Made by a program: the position numbers and the translations under genes
Assembly (NCBI GenBank): GCA_018662225.1
Contig: JABJGO010000072.1
Location: forward strand, 18,540-82,539
DNA: 64,000 bases
Source: Rhodospirillales bacterium
GTDB taxonomy: Bacteria > Pseudomonadota > Alphaproteobacteria > Rhodospirillales > Casp-alpha2
Reading direction: 5' to 3'
Notes under the pieces: generated by a model
What the model saw: only the letters and a program-made list of their open reading frames with translations
Told to the model about the DNA's origin: nothing
Database searches by the model: none
In this document: one piece after another, positions 56,331 through 64,000 of the stretch
Layout: each line of letters opens with the position of its first letter
Numbering within the stretch: position 1 is the stretch's first letter

Positions 56331-58088
56331 ATGGATTTACAAAAAGTCGTCGTACCTGCAAACAGCAACGCATCCCAGAACGGGGGCCGTTTGGAAACAG
56401 ATGCCGGCAAGAGTGCCTCATCAGGCCTACCTTTCGTCGATATGATTCGAATGCCTTTAATAGGCTTTACGGATATTTTTGCCAACCTTGGGAATTCAGC
56501 CACGTCTCCAGATACGCCACGCGATGACTATCGTCGTGATGATTCAGACGAACACCGCCCCAGTGACGAAGCTAACGCCCGTAAGGATGCACCAGAACAT
56601 ACGCAGCGCGAAGACAATGCACGCGCGAATAATCCTGACAATGACCGCGTTGAAAAAGGATCCAGCCGGAACGACAACACCCACGACGATCACGAGCCTG
56701 GTGAAAAGCAAGACAACCACGCGGCCAAAGATGATGATAACACGCCATCCGATGATGTGGCCACAGAAACAGTGGAAGACACAGACACAGCGCCCACGGA
56801 TAACACTGATGATGATAGCGCTGATGTAGCTGCCAGTGCTCAAAACACGCGCAGTGAAAGCGCTGAGTCGGCCGGGTCAAATAATCTGGCCTTCGAGCCT
56901 GCTCTGGCAAGTGTCGTAGGGGCCGCACAGGGCGCTGATCAAAATCAGACTGTAAAGGACGCCGCCCAAACCCTGAAAGAAGTGGTTGCGGGTCCCAGGC
57001 AAGCCAAGGCTGTTGACGCCCCAACACAGCAAATGACCGGTAACAACACAGGATCCGATCAGGATGCTGATGGTGAAGCCCAACAGGCTCTTCGCCAGGT
57101 TGTCCGTCAGGGTGTCAGTCAGGGCGCCAGTCAGTCAAACCACGCCGCAGAGACCGCAAATAAGCCGGCCGATCAAACCTTGGCTCAACAGCAAGCCAAG
57201 ATGCTGTCCGATTCCTTGAAATCTGACAAGCCAGTCAAAGTCACGGTAAATACAGAAAACCGGGCTAACGTCGCGGTGTCCCAACCTTCACAATCACTGA
57301 GCGCCAGCGCATTGCCAGCCCAAAACAGTGAAGGCCCGTCTCAGAGCGGCATGGCACAGCAAGCCAATACTCGCCCGTCACAGCTTCAGGGCCCAGCCCA
57401 CAACATGGCCAATCCCAACGGTGTCCAGGCGCAAGCCCAGGCACAGGTTGCATCACAGGCATCAGACGTTGCAGCGGCCAGCGCTGCTGATCGCGGGATT
57501 GCCCGCGCGATGGCACAGACCACCGCAGGTCAGCATGGCAATACTGGTGGTGCAGAATCCACCAGTAACACAACAGCAACCACACCGGGCAGCCAGGCAC
57601 AACTGGCGACCGCTGCCCAGAAACCACAAGCCGCGCAGGCACCACGTGCCGCTCAACCACAACACCCCATCACCCAACAGATTTCAGTCAATATTACCAA
57701 GGCTATCGCTGAAGGTATGGACCGCGTTTCCATCCAGCTACGCCCGTCCGAACTTGGTCGCGTGGAAGTTAAACTGGAAATTGGCCAGAATGGCCGCGTG
57801 TCTGCACAAATTATCGCTGACCGGCCAGAAGCGCTGGAGGCACTTCGCAATGACTCTCGTAGTTTGGAAAAAGCCCTGCAAGATGCAGGGCTCCAGGCTA
57901 ACGCGGGCGATCTTTCATTCAGTTTGCGGGATCAACAGGATCAACAGGATGCCGGTTCTGAAAAACGCATGGCTGGAGGCGATGAAGATGACGTCGATGG
58001 TGATTTGGAGGCTGAACTAGCCACTCGAATTCTCAATGATGATCTTGATGGTTTCGTTTCTGACACACGTGTCGATATCCGGGCTTAA
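56331..58088 (+). CDS. fliK: Flagellar hook-length control protein FliK
   Basis: A 585-residue secreted ruler. The middle is hydrophilic and rich in Asp, Gln and Ala, as is normal for FliK. The C-terminal domain (about residues 440-535) has VSIQLRPSELGRVEVKLEIGQNGRVSAQIIADRPEALEALRNDSRSLEKALQDAG, the FliK type-III-switch signature. The ATG at 56331 has AGGA nine bases upstream and is preferred to a GTG at 56307. It is followed by flgD after 11 bases. Confidence 0.92.
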   Translation: MDLQKVVVPANSNASQNGGRLETDAGKSASSGLPFVDMIRMPLIGFTDIFANLGNSATSPDTPRDDYRRDDSDEHRPSDEANARKDAPEHTQREDNARANNPDNDRVEKGSSRNDNTHDDHEPGEKQDNHAAKDDDNTPSDDVATETVEDTDTAPTDNTDDDSADVAASAQNTRSESAESAGSNNLAFEPALASVVGAAQGADQNQTVKDAAQTLKEVVAGPRQAKAVDAPTQQMTGNNTGSDQDADGEAQQALRQVVRQGVSQGASQSNHAAETANKPADQTLAQQQAKMLSDSLKSDKPVKVTVNTENRANVAVSQPSQSLSASALPAQNSEGPSQSGMAQQANTRPSQLQGPAHNMANPNGVQAQAQAQVASQASDVAAASAADRGIARAMAQTTAGQHGNTGGAESTSNTTATTPGSQAQLATAAQKPQAAQAPRAAQPQHPITQQISVNITKAIAEGMDRVSIQLRPSELGRVEVKLEIGQNGRVSAQIIADRPEALEALRNDSRSLEKALQDAGLQANAGDLSFSLRDQQDQQDAGSEKRMAGGDEDDVDGDLEAELATRILNDDLDGFVSDTRVDIRA

Positions 58089-58099
58089 GGACAAAAACG

Positions 58100-58771
58100 A
58101 TGTTTGAACAGGTAAATTCAGCCGTTTCCTCCGCAGAGGAACTGACCAAGTCGGAAAGCTCCAAGCAAAAGCTTGCCGAAGATCTGGATCAGTTCATGAA
58201 CCTGTTGGTAACACAGCTGAAGCACCAGGATCCACTGGACCCCATGGACCCCAACGAATTTACGTCCCAACTGGTCCAGTTCGCCAGCGTGGAACAGCAG
58301 ATTCAAAGCAATCTGCATTTGGAGAACATGCTGGCTCTTGAACAGACCAGTCTGTTGGGTACGGCCGTCGGCTATATCGGGACACAGGTTGAAGTTATTG
58401 GCAACGAGATGCCGCTGGAAAATGGTCAGGGTCGGTCAGATTACGAACTTGATGAAAGTGTCGGCACCACATCAATTAACGTCACTGATTCCACAGGCAA
58501 GGTTGTTTTCTTCACCGGTGGTGAAACGACTCCTGGCAAACATACATTCGAGTGGGACGGCAAAGATAACTTCGACTTCCCTGTCGCAGATGGAATTTAC
58601 ACCGTTTCAATATCGGCCCTTGATGCCGATGGCGAACTTGTCGACTTGATACAATCGGTCACAGGCACGGTTACCGGCGTCAGTATGGAAAATGGTATCG
58701 CCACACTGGATCTGAATGGCGCGGAATACTTGGTGGAAGATGTGCTCGCGGTGCGTCAGCCAATTCAATAG
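58100..58771 (+). CDS. flgD: Flagellar hook capping protein FlgD
   Basis: A 223-residue hook-assembly scaffold. LAEDLDQFMNLLVTQLKHQDPLDPMDPNEFTSQLVQFASVEQQIQSN at about residues 25-75 is the FlgD signature. The C-terminal region forms tudor/Ig-like beta domains (TPGKHTFEWDGKDNFDFPVADGIYTVSISALDADG). It sits just upstream of the FlgE2 gene, the usual fliK-flgD-flgE order. Confidence 0.95.
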   Translation: MFEQVNSAVSSAEELTKSESSKQKLAEDLDQFMNLLVTQLKHQDPLDPMDPNEFTSQLVQFASVEQQIQSNLHLENMLALEQTSLLGTAVGYIGTQVEVIGNEMPLENGQGRSDYELDESVGTTSINVTDSTGKVVFFTGGETTPGKHTFEWDGKDNFDFPVADGIYTVSISALDADGELVDLIQSVTGTVTGVSMENGIATLDLNGAEYLVEDVLAVRQPIQ

Positions 58772-58783
58772 GTAAAACAACAA

Positions 58784-58867
58784 CACAGAACCGGATCACA
58801 TGATCCGATCTGACAGCAAATATAAGCGGCGGCCCTGAATAGAAAAAACAGGCCGCATTTAGAAGGA
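58784..58867 (+). other. Intergenic hairpins ahead of flgE2
   Basis: Two inverted repeats occupy the flgD-flgE2 gap. One is a CGGATCA / TGATCCG palindrome with a two-base centre; the other is a GCGGCcCTG / CAGGCCGC stem with an A-rich loop, ending 13 bases before the flgE2 start site. They may tune flgE2 expression or act as a partial terminator. Confidence 0.4.
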
Positions 58868-58874
58868 GAAAGTT

Positions 58875-61800
58875 ATGAGTTTGTTCGGTTCATTATCTTC
58901 AGGCGTATCAGGTCTTAGCGCACAATCAAGCGCGCTGGGCGCCATTGCCGATAACGTTACGAATGTGAACACCATCGGTTACAAAAGTACCGATGTTCAG
59001 TTCCAGACGCTCGTTACCAAACAGGTCTCATCAACCAAATATTCTCCGGGTGGTGTGCAATCCGCACCGAAAAAAGGTGTTGATCAACAAGGCTTGTTGC
59101 AGGCGACAACCTCTGCCACTGACCTTGCCATCTCAGGCCAGGGTTTCTATGTGGTGAATGAGCAACCGGAAGCCTCAAACGGCAGCCTGTTTGCCTACAC
59201 CCGCGCGGGCTCCTTTAACGTTGATAAGGATGGCTTCCTGCAAAACACATCCGGTTGGTACCTGCAAGGCTGGCCCTTGTTGTCCGCTGGTCAAAACACA
59301 ACAGGCTTTACCACCGTTGAAGTTGGGGCTGACACATACATCAAGGCATATAAAGATTCCAACGGTGATACCATCTCAATCAACGATAACATCGTTAGCA
59401 ATAATGACCTTCGCCCCATCAACCTGAACACCATTGGCGGCACGGCATCCCAGACCAAAAATATTCGCTTAGGCGCCAACCTACCGGCTGGTGCCGATGT
59501 CGGCCACACGGAAAAAACTAACGTGGTTGTATTCGATACGCTGGGTAACAGCTCAAACCTGGAACTGGTGTGGGACAAACAGCAGGAAAATGCCTGGGGT
59601 GCTTCGCTTGAAACACCATCGGGTGCCGCAACCCTTGAAATCCATGGCACAGAAGAAACTGATGCCGCCCCGGACGTATTTGCCGCTTCGGGCTTGTTGG
59701 AATTCACCGGCGTGCCAACAGATGGTGAGACCATTGTCATAACTGATGGCTCCGGCGTCGCGATCACGTTTGAGTTCGATACAGACGGCAGCGTTACCGA
59801 AACGGCAACGCTCCGTCAGTTGGATATCAGCGCCTCAACAGTTACCGAGGCCACTGACGTTACACCGATTCTGAAAACCGCCATCGATGCATCAAACCTG
59901 CAGGGCACAGGCCGGTTCCAGTCTAATGGTACAGATTTAACCATCACCCAGTCTGTTATGGGTGCATCCATTGGTTTCGACGTGAGTAACATCTTGTCGG
60001 TCAGTCAGGTTTCGGCCAACGGTGGCTTGGGCACCTTTACTGTGCCAGAGATCGATTACGCTTATAAGCATGGTTCACGCATTGACTTCCAAACAGCATC
60101 GGTTGCACCAACACTGGCAAATCCAATTACAATGACCGCGGCATCAGGTGTTATTTCTGGCATCGCGGGTACGTTTACAGGATGGCAGGCGTCTGACACC
60201 ATCACCCTTACCGGTGCAACAAGCACCGCGAACAATGGAACATATTCTATCGTTTCTGTGGCAGCCGATGGCTCAACTCTAACCCTCGCCACGACCGATC
60301 TTTCCGCTGATGCGACTGAAACATCAACGTCGTCTCTGGTGATCAGAAACAACACGGCGCCTTCTGAAGTTTATGACAACCTGGATACGGTTATTACACC
60401 GTCATCAACGGGGCAGGCGATCACTTTCCGCCTGCATGAGCCGGCTCAGGCATCTTCCACAAGTCCCTTTAACGTAACCAGTTCGGTTGGTAGTGTGATT
60501 GTCGGCTCATCAACCACTTTCACACTAAACGATAATGGCGCCGCAGCTGATACTATTACAGCCGCTGCCGGTACATTTTCGGGTTACGCTGTCGGTGAGT
60601 CTGTAACCGTCGAAACCACGACTACAGCGGCAGCTGGCACCATCCCAACCAGAACAGGAACTGGCAATGCTGATGACGGTACCTATGTTATTACAGCGGT
60701 TTCTGTTGATGGTTCAACAGTCTCAGTAGCAACTGGTTCGTTTTCAGGCACTGCAGCCCTGAGCAATGCTGCCGACACGATTACTCTAAATACACACACC
60801 ATACGTGCAAACAGTACAACCCTAACTCTAGTTGACGGTGGCGCTAGTGCGGATTCCATTACTGCTGCAGCAGGCACCTTTAATGGTTATGAGGTTGGAG
60901 ATGTTTTCACGCTGAATGGTCATGTTGATTCCGATGCATCTATTACCGTTACAGGCGTTGCCACAGATGGATCATCCATCTCCTTTGCAACTGGTACGGT
61001 AGGAACAGCGGGGGCAATGAGCGACATCTCGCAATCCATAACTCTAATCCGCGACAGAATTGTTGATACCGGCGCCTTCGCAAATTACACGGATGGTGAT
61101 GTGATTACCATTACGGGTTCGGAAGACACCGCCAATAACGTTTCCCTGTCCATCGTCGGCACCGACAATGCAAACTACATTGAGTTTGCTTCCGGCGCCT
61201 CTACCACGCTCACGACGGACAACAATGACGACGAAGCCATGAAGGTAACAATCGACACGGACTCCACTGGAAATGTGGATTACGTGGACATTAGTTCCAC
61301 AACGACTATCGCTGAAATTGTCACTCAACTGGCAGCGGATATTAACGCAAATACCGGCATCACCACGCCCTCGCGTTTTGCTGCCAACGGTACCAGCCTC
61401 GTCTTCGAACAGAGCTCCATCGGTGACGATATCAACATTGTCATGGACTCCACCACCGGCGACAACTCTACCGGACTCGTCACTGGTGTATGGGTCGATT
61501 CCAGTACCCTGGCCGCTAATGTTGCATCCGATGGTGAAACCATGGCCATGATTGAAACCACCTATGGCGCCAAAGAAGCCGCCGTATCCTTCAACGGTGA
61601 TGGCTCACCGTCGGAATTCAATATAGATAACATTGACGTTCAGTGGACCAACGGCGCATCCGATCAGGAATACACATCCACGGCAGATGACACCCGCATA
61701 GGTTTGTTCCTGGGTAATACAAACATCACCGATGGCATGACCCAGTTTTCTGGTTCATACCAGATCAACTTCATCTCACAGAACGGAGCACAGTTCGGTA

Positions 61801-62150
61801 ACTTTGCCGGTATCAACGTGGGTGAAGACGGTGTGGTAACGGCCCTGTTCGATAACGGTGTAACCCGACCTGTGTTCATGGTTCCGGTAGCCACCTTTGT
61901 GAATCCCAACGGCATGGACTCATTGTCCGGCAACGTCTACATCGAAACTGATTTCTCAGGCATGGCAACGGTCCGTGAAGCGGGCGAAGGCGGTGCCGGT
62001 ACGATCGCTGGTGCAGCCTTGGAAAGCTCGACCGTGGATCTTGGTGAGGAATTCACCGCCATGATCGTAACCCAGCAGGCCTACTCAGCAGCAGCCAAGA
62101 TCATCACTACCGCTGATGAGATGCTCGACGAACTTCTCCGCATCAAGTAG
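58875..62150 (+). CDS. flgE: Flagellar hook protein FlgE2, enlarged by repeat modules
   Basis: A 1091-residue hook protein. The N-terminus (SLFGSLSSGVSGLSAQSSALGAIADNVTNVNTIGYKSTDVQF) and C-terminus (STVDLGEEFTAMIVTQQAYSAAAKIITTADEMLDELLRIK) are standard FlgE. Residues ~415-800 are four repeats of the B module (FxGYxVGDxxTxxG...DGSTxxxATG), related to those in FlgL. Two more FlgE-like domain pieces, near 275-380 and 785-865, resemble each other. A strong AAGGAGAA ribosome site precedes it. Given flgD upstream, this is probably the main hook protein. Long FlgE proteins are known in other alphaproteobacteria. Confidence 0.93.
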   Translation: MSLFGSLSSGVSGLSAQSSALGAIADNVTNVNTIGYKSTDVQFQTLVTKQVSSTKYSPGGVQSAPKKGVDQQGLLQATTSATDLAISGQGFYVVNEQPEASNGSLFAYTRAGSFNVDKDGFLQNTSGWYLQGWPLLSAGQNTTGFTTVEVGADTYIKAYKDSNGDTISINDNIVSNNDLRPINLNTIGGTASQTKNIRLGANLPAGADVGHTEKTNVVVFDTLGNSSNLELVWDKQQENAWGASLETPSGAATLEIHGTEETDAAPDVFAASGLLEFTGVPTDGETIVITDGSGVAITFEFDTDGSVTETATLRQLDISASTVTEATDVTPILKTAIDASNLQGTGRFQSNGTDLTITQSVMGASIGFDVSNILSVSQVSANGGLGTFTVPEIDYAYKHGSRIDFQTASVAPTLANPITMTAASGVISGIAGTFTGWQASDTITLTGATSTANNGTYSIVSVAADGSTLTLATTDLSADATETSTSSLVIRNNTAPSEVYDNLDTVITPSSTGQAITFRLHEPAQASSTSPFNVTSSVGSVIVGSSTTFTLNDNGAAADTITAAAGTFSGYAVGESVTVETTTTAAAGTIPTRTGTGNADDGTYVITAVSVDGSTVSVATGSFSGTAALSNAADTITLNTHTIRANSTTLTLVDGGASADSITAAAGTFNGYEVGDVFTLNGHVDSDASITVTGVATDGSSISFATGTVGTAGAMSDISQSITLIRDRIVDTGAFANYTDGDVITITGSEDTANNVSLSIVGTDNANYIEFASGASTTLTTDNNDDEAMKVTIDTDSTGNVDYVDISSTTTIAEIVTQLAADINANTGITTPSRFAANGTSLVFEQSSIGDDINIVMDSTTGDNSTGLVTGVWVDSSTLAANVASDGETMAMIETTYGAKEAAVSFNGDGSPSEFNIDNIDVQWTNGASDQEYTSTADDTRIGLFLGNTNITDGMTQFSGSYQINFISQNGAQFGNFAGINVGEDGVVTALFDNGVTRPVFMVPVATFVNPNGMDSLSGNVYIETDFSGMATVREAGEGGAGTIAGAALESSTVDLGEEFTAMIVTQQAYSAAAKIITTADEMLDELLRIK

Positions 62151-62224
62151 CCGACTGATACCTGACTATAGATAGTTACGACCCAACATACCCATCGGAA
62201 CCATACCCAACGTTCCAAACCCCC

Positions 62225-62264
62225 GACCCCGGTTTCGGATTTATCCGAGCCGGGGTCATTTTTT
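62225..62264 (+). terminator. Rho-independent terminator after flgE2
   Basis: Nested stem GACCCCGG...CCGGGGTC with inner TCGGA / TCCGA arms, followed by ATTTTTTC. Confidence 0.88.
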
Positions 62265-62327
62265 CTATAAGGCGGATCGGCACGGGTGCGGTTAATCGCA
62301 AGGGGACTGACAAACCGCGCCAGAAAA

Positions 62328-62343
62328 TTAATGCGTCGGTAAC
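62328..62343 (+). promoter_or_regulatory. Weak CtrA-like site upstream of sciP
   Basis: TTAA-N7-GTAACC matches the CtrA pattern at most positions, with one mismatch in the right half. It lies about 84 bases before the sciP ATG. sciP is CtrA-dependent in Caulobacter, which makes the site plausible. No other signal was seen in this 275-base gap besides the terminator. Confidence 0.35.
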
Positions 62344-62425
62344 CGTATGCATTAGTCGTTCATTAAGAGGTCCGGGGTAATATGAATTCATCAACAGACG
62401 CTCTTGGGATTTAAAACTATTCACC

Positions 62426-62764
62426 ATGGCTATATTTGACGGCAAATCAGACGCAAATGTCTCAAAATCACTGGTTGTCATCGGACCTGATGGCTGTTTG
62501 TTGACGCGGGACGATTTACCACCCGCAAACACCAAACGGTGGGTTATCCGCCGCAAGGCCGAGGTTGTGGCCGGGGTACGTGCTGGATTAATTAGCCTGA
62601 ACGAAGCCTGTGAACGTTATTCTCTCTCGATCGATGAATTCCTGTTGTGGCAGCGACAATTTGATTCGCACGGCCTGGAAGGCCTTAAAGTGACCCGGAT
62701 TGCCAACTACCGGCAGCCCGCACAGAGCAACGATACACCCGGCTCGGCTAAAGCCGCCGAATAA
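62426..62764 (+). CDS. sciP: SciP, small CtrA inhibitory protein (DUF1153)
   Basis: A 112-residue DUF1153 protein. VIGPDGCLLTRDDLPPANTKRWVIRRKAEVVAGVRAGLISLNEACERYSLSIDEFLLWQRQFDSHGLEGLKVTRIANYR aligns along nearly its whole length with Caulobacter SciP, which blocks CtrA-dependent transcription. The fold is a helix-turn-helix. It ends in a short Ser/Ala tail and is followed by a terminator. With cckA in the window, it implies an active CtrA circuit. Confidence 0.92.
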   Translation: MAIFDGKSDANVSKSLVVIGPDGCLLTRDDLPPANTKRWVIRRKAEVVAGVRAGLISLNEACERYSLSIDEFLLWQRQFDSHGLEGLKVTRIANYRQPAQSNDTPGSAKAAE

Positions 62765-62790
62765 TTCCAACACTCGTTCTGCTACCTGAT

Positions 62791-62820
62791 TCAACGGCTC
62801 CTTTTTGGGGCCGTTTTTTA
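62791..62820 (+). terminator. Rho-independent terminator after sciP
   Basis: AACGGCTCC / GGGGCCGTT stem (one G-T pair) with a TTTTT-centred loop, followed by a TTTTTTA tract. Confidence 0.88.
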
Positions 62821-62874
62821 TTGTGTGTGGAAATCGGAGGTGATTTACATGTGGTAGGCAAATTTTGCCCACTG

Positions 62875-62889
62875 TTAACCAATTATTCA
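62875..62889 (+). promoter_or_regulatory. Candidate CtrA box upstream of fliF
   Basis: TTAA-N7-TTCA (TTAACCAATTATTCA) has one mismatch in the right half. On the reverse strand it reads TGAA-N7-TTAA. It lies 98-112 bases before the fliF start. A palindrome GGCAAATTTTGCC lies just upstream at 62858-62870. Confidence 0.4.
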
Positions 62890-62986
62890 CCTCGTTTTCG
62901 CTATCTTGTATGCAGGAAATCACCCAATACCGCCATTTCCGTGATATTTCGCGGCTTGGCACCAGTTAAGAATTAAGGGGAAGACA

Positions 62987-64000
62987 GTGGACGGACTATT
63001 AAATGCAATAAGAAATCTCGGTCCTATGCGTTTGGCTGTTATGGGCGCTGTCATCCTGGTCATGGCTGGCTTCTTTATTTACGTCACAAACCGACTTGCC
63101 ACACCGAATATGGATTTGCTGTATGCCAATCTGGACACCAGGGATTCATCGCGTGTGGTACAGACATTGTCCGCCGAAGGCATCCCATACCAACTGGCTG
63201 AGGATGGCGCCAGTGTCATGGTCCCAGGCAAGGAAGTTGCCCGCGCGCGCCTTGTGCTGGCCGAACGCGGTATTCCTGGCGGCGGTTCAATTGGTTATGA
63301 GATTTTCGATGATGCCAGTTCCATGGGCACCACCAATTTCATGCAAAACCTGAACATGCAACGCGCCCTCGAAGGTGAACTGGCCAAATCTATTCAGACC
63401 ATCAATAGCGTTAATTCCGCCCGCGTACATCTGGTTCTGCCGAAACGCCAATTGTTCAGCCGCGAACAGCAGGAAGCCACTGCCTCTGTGACACTGCGTA
63501 TGTCCGGCAGTGCGCGCTTGGAAAAAGATCAAATACTTGCCATTCAACACCTGATCGCCACATCCGTACCGGACCTGTTGCCGAGCCGCGTATCCATTGT
63601 GGATAACAAGGGCAAGCTGTTGGCTGCTGGATTCGAAGATGAAGATGACGTGAGCGTCATGGCGGACAAAACGGCCGACCGGCGCAAACGATTTGAGAAC
63701 AAACTGGCTCGGACCATCGAAGGTCTGCTTGAACAGACTGTTGGGTTCAGCAAAGTTCGCGCCGAAGTCTCCGCTGAAATGGACTTCGACCGGATTAGCA
63801 TCAATGAAGAAGCCTATGATCCTGATGGACAGGTCGTTCGCTCAACTCAAACCATTGAATTAAACGCCAATGCACAAGATAGCGAAGGCGCACCCCCGGT
63901 ATCCGTTGGCACCAATCTACCCGACCCATCGTTCCAGGGTGTAGAAGGCCTGAATTCCTCAAATTCTGAATCCCGTACAGAAGAAACGGTGAATTTCGAA
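62987..64000 (+). CDS. fliF: Flagellar MS-ring protein FliF (C-terminus beyond window)
   Basis: The frame starts at GTG 62987, with AAGGGGA eight bases ahead, and is open to the right edge (338 codons visible). It reads DGLLNAIRNLGPMRLAVMGAVILVMAGFFIYVTNRLATPNMDLLYANLD, with the N-terminal membrane helix of FliF. The ring-building motifs follow: GIPGGGSIGYEIFDD and MQRALEGELAKSIQTINSVNSARVHLVLPKRQLFSREQQEATASVTL. FliF forms the MS ring in the inner membrane. fliG, fliH and fliN presumably follow outside the window. Confidence 0.96.
   Translation, partial: MDGLLNAIRNLGPMRLAVMGAVILVMAGFFIYVTNRLATPNMDLLYANLDTRDSSRVVQTLSAEGIPYQLAEDGASVMVPGKEVARARLVLAERGIPGGGSIGYEIFDDASSMGTTNFMQNLNMQRALEGELAKSIQTINSVNSARVHLVLPKRQLFSREQQEATASVTLRMSGSARLEKDQILAIQHLIATSVPDLLPSRVSIVDNKGKLLAAGFEDEDDVSVMADKTADRRKRFENKLARTIEGLLEQTVGFSKVRAEVSAEMDFDRISINEEAYDPDGQVVRSTQTIELNANAQDSEGAPPVSVGTNLPDPSFQGVEGLNSSNSESRTEETVNFE

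Noticed and set aside
62176..62556. 126-codon minus-strand frame over the flgE2-sciP gap
   Set aside because: It overlaps the terminator and the sciP start in antisense and resembles no protein.
1..64000. CRISPR arrays, tRNA or rRNA genes, insertion sequences, integrases
   Set aside because: None was seen: no regularly spaced direct repeats, no cloverleaf or rRNA-like sequence, and no transposase or integrase motifs. The only repeated DNA is the two palindromic elements and the protein-coding modules.

Overview
The window is about 50% GC chromosomal DNA from a flagellated alphaproteobacterium, probably of a Rhodospirillales-like lineage. The evidence is the gene set: CckA and the CtrA inhibitor SciP (DUF1153), the alphaproteobacterial flagellar factors FliX, FlbT, FlhX (a free FlhB C-terminal domain) and a MotE-like protein, a flhB-cckA-recA-alaS order, a DksA with a degenerate zinc finger, and a repeat resembling the intergenic palindromic elements of alphaproteobacteria. 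The genus cannot be fixed from the sequence alone.

Layout. 1-9.8 kb, all minus strand, is mostly housekeeping: a MoxR-type ATPase cut by the window edge, an MFS transporter, a nitronate monooxygenase-like enzyme, alaS, recA with a candidate LexA box, and cckA. 9.8-15.2 kb is an export/rod block: flhB, fliR, fliQ, fliE, flgC and flgB on minus, and flhX, an unknown gene, fliO and fliP on plus, diverging from a near-perfect CtrA box. Two inverted copies of a ~128-bp palindromic repeat flank fliR to fliP. 15.3-25.7 kb (minus) holds the ribosomal oxygenase roxA and a motor/chemotaxis operon: fliL, fliM, a DUF6468-like gene, motE-like, cheY, cheZ, two motB-like genes and a large secreted TPR protein. 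26.2-30.9 kb has flgF-flgG-flgA-flgH on plus, then dksA and fliX on minus. 31.1-35.0 kb is a ferric-iron ABC transporter operon with a palindromic operator candidate. 35.2-45.1 kb is a hook/rod/junction run: flgE1, flgI, flgJ, flgN, flgK and flgL. 45.7-55.5 kb is flagellin followed by a sugar/surface-glycan region: AlgA-type GDP-mannose enzyme, Gmd, broken glycosyltransferase and oxygenase genes, a HAD phosphatase, a kinase-methyltransferase fusion, waaA and a sulfotransferase-like protein. 55.5-64 kb contains flbT, fliK, flgD, flgE2, sciP and the start of fliF.

Regulation. Four sigma-54-type -24/-12 promoters precede flgF, flgE1, flgI and fliK. CtrA-type boxes lie at flgB/flhX and, less perfectly, at fliL, fliF and sciP. 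This fits a Caulobacter-like hierarchy in which CckA-CtrA-SciP drives early genes and sigma-54 drives hook and rod genes.

Most notable. (1) Four abrupt junctions join truncated genes: flgB/flgC, flgL/TPR gene, inside a TPR-glycosyltransferase, and that gene/a 2OG oxygenase. flgB also has a one-base frameshift in a G7 run. All five have the same look, so real deletions must be separated from assembly misjoins. (2) FlgE1, FlgL and FlgE2 share two families of repeated inserted modules, and in FlgL one module type sits inside the other. (3) Inverted palindromic repeats flank a 4.2-kb essential block, and their ends supply the stop codons of three genes. (4) A MotB-like protein lacks the ion-binding Asp and is encoded next to one that has it.
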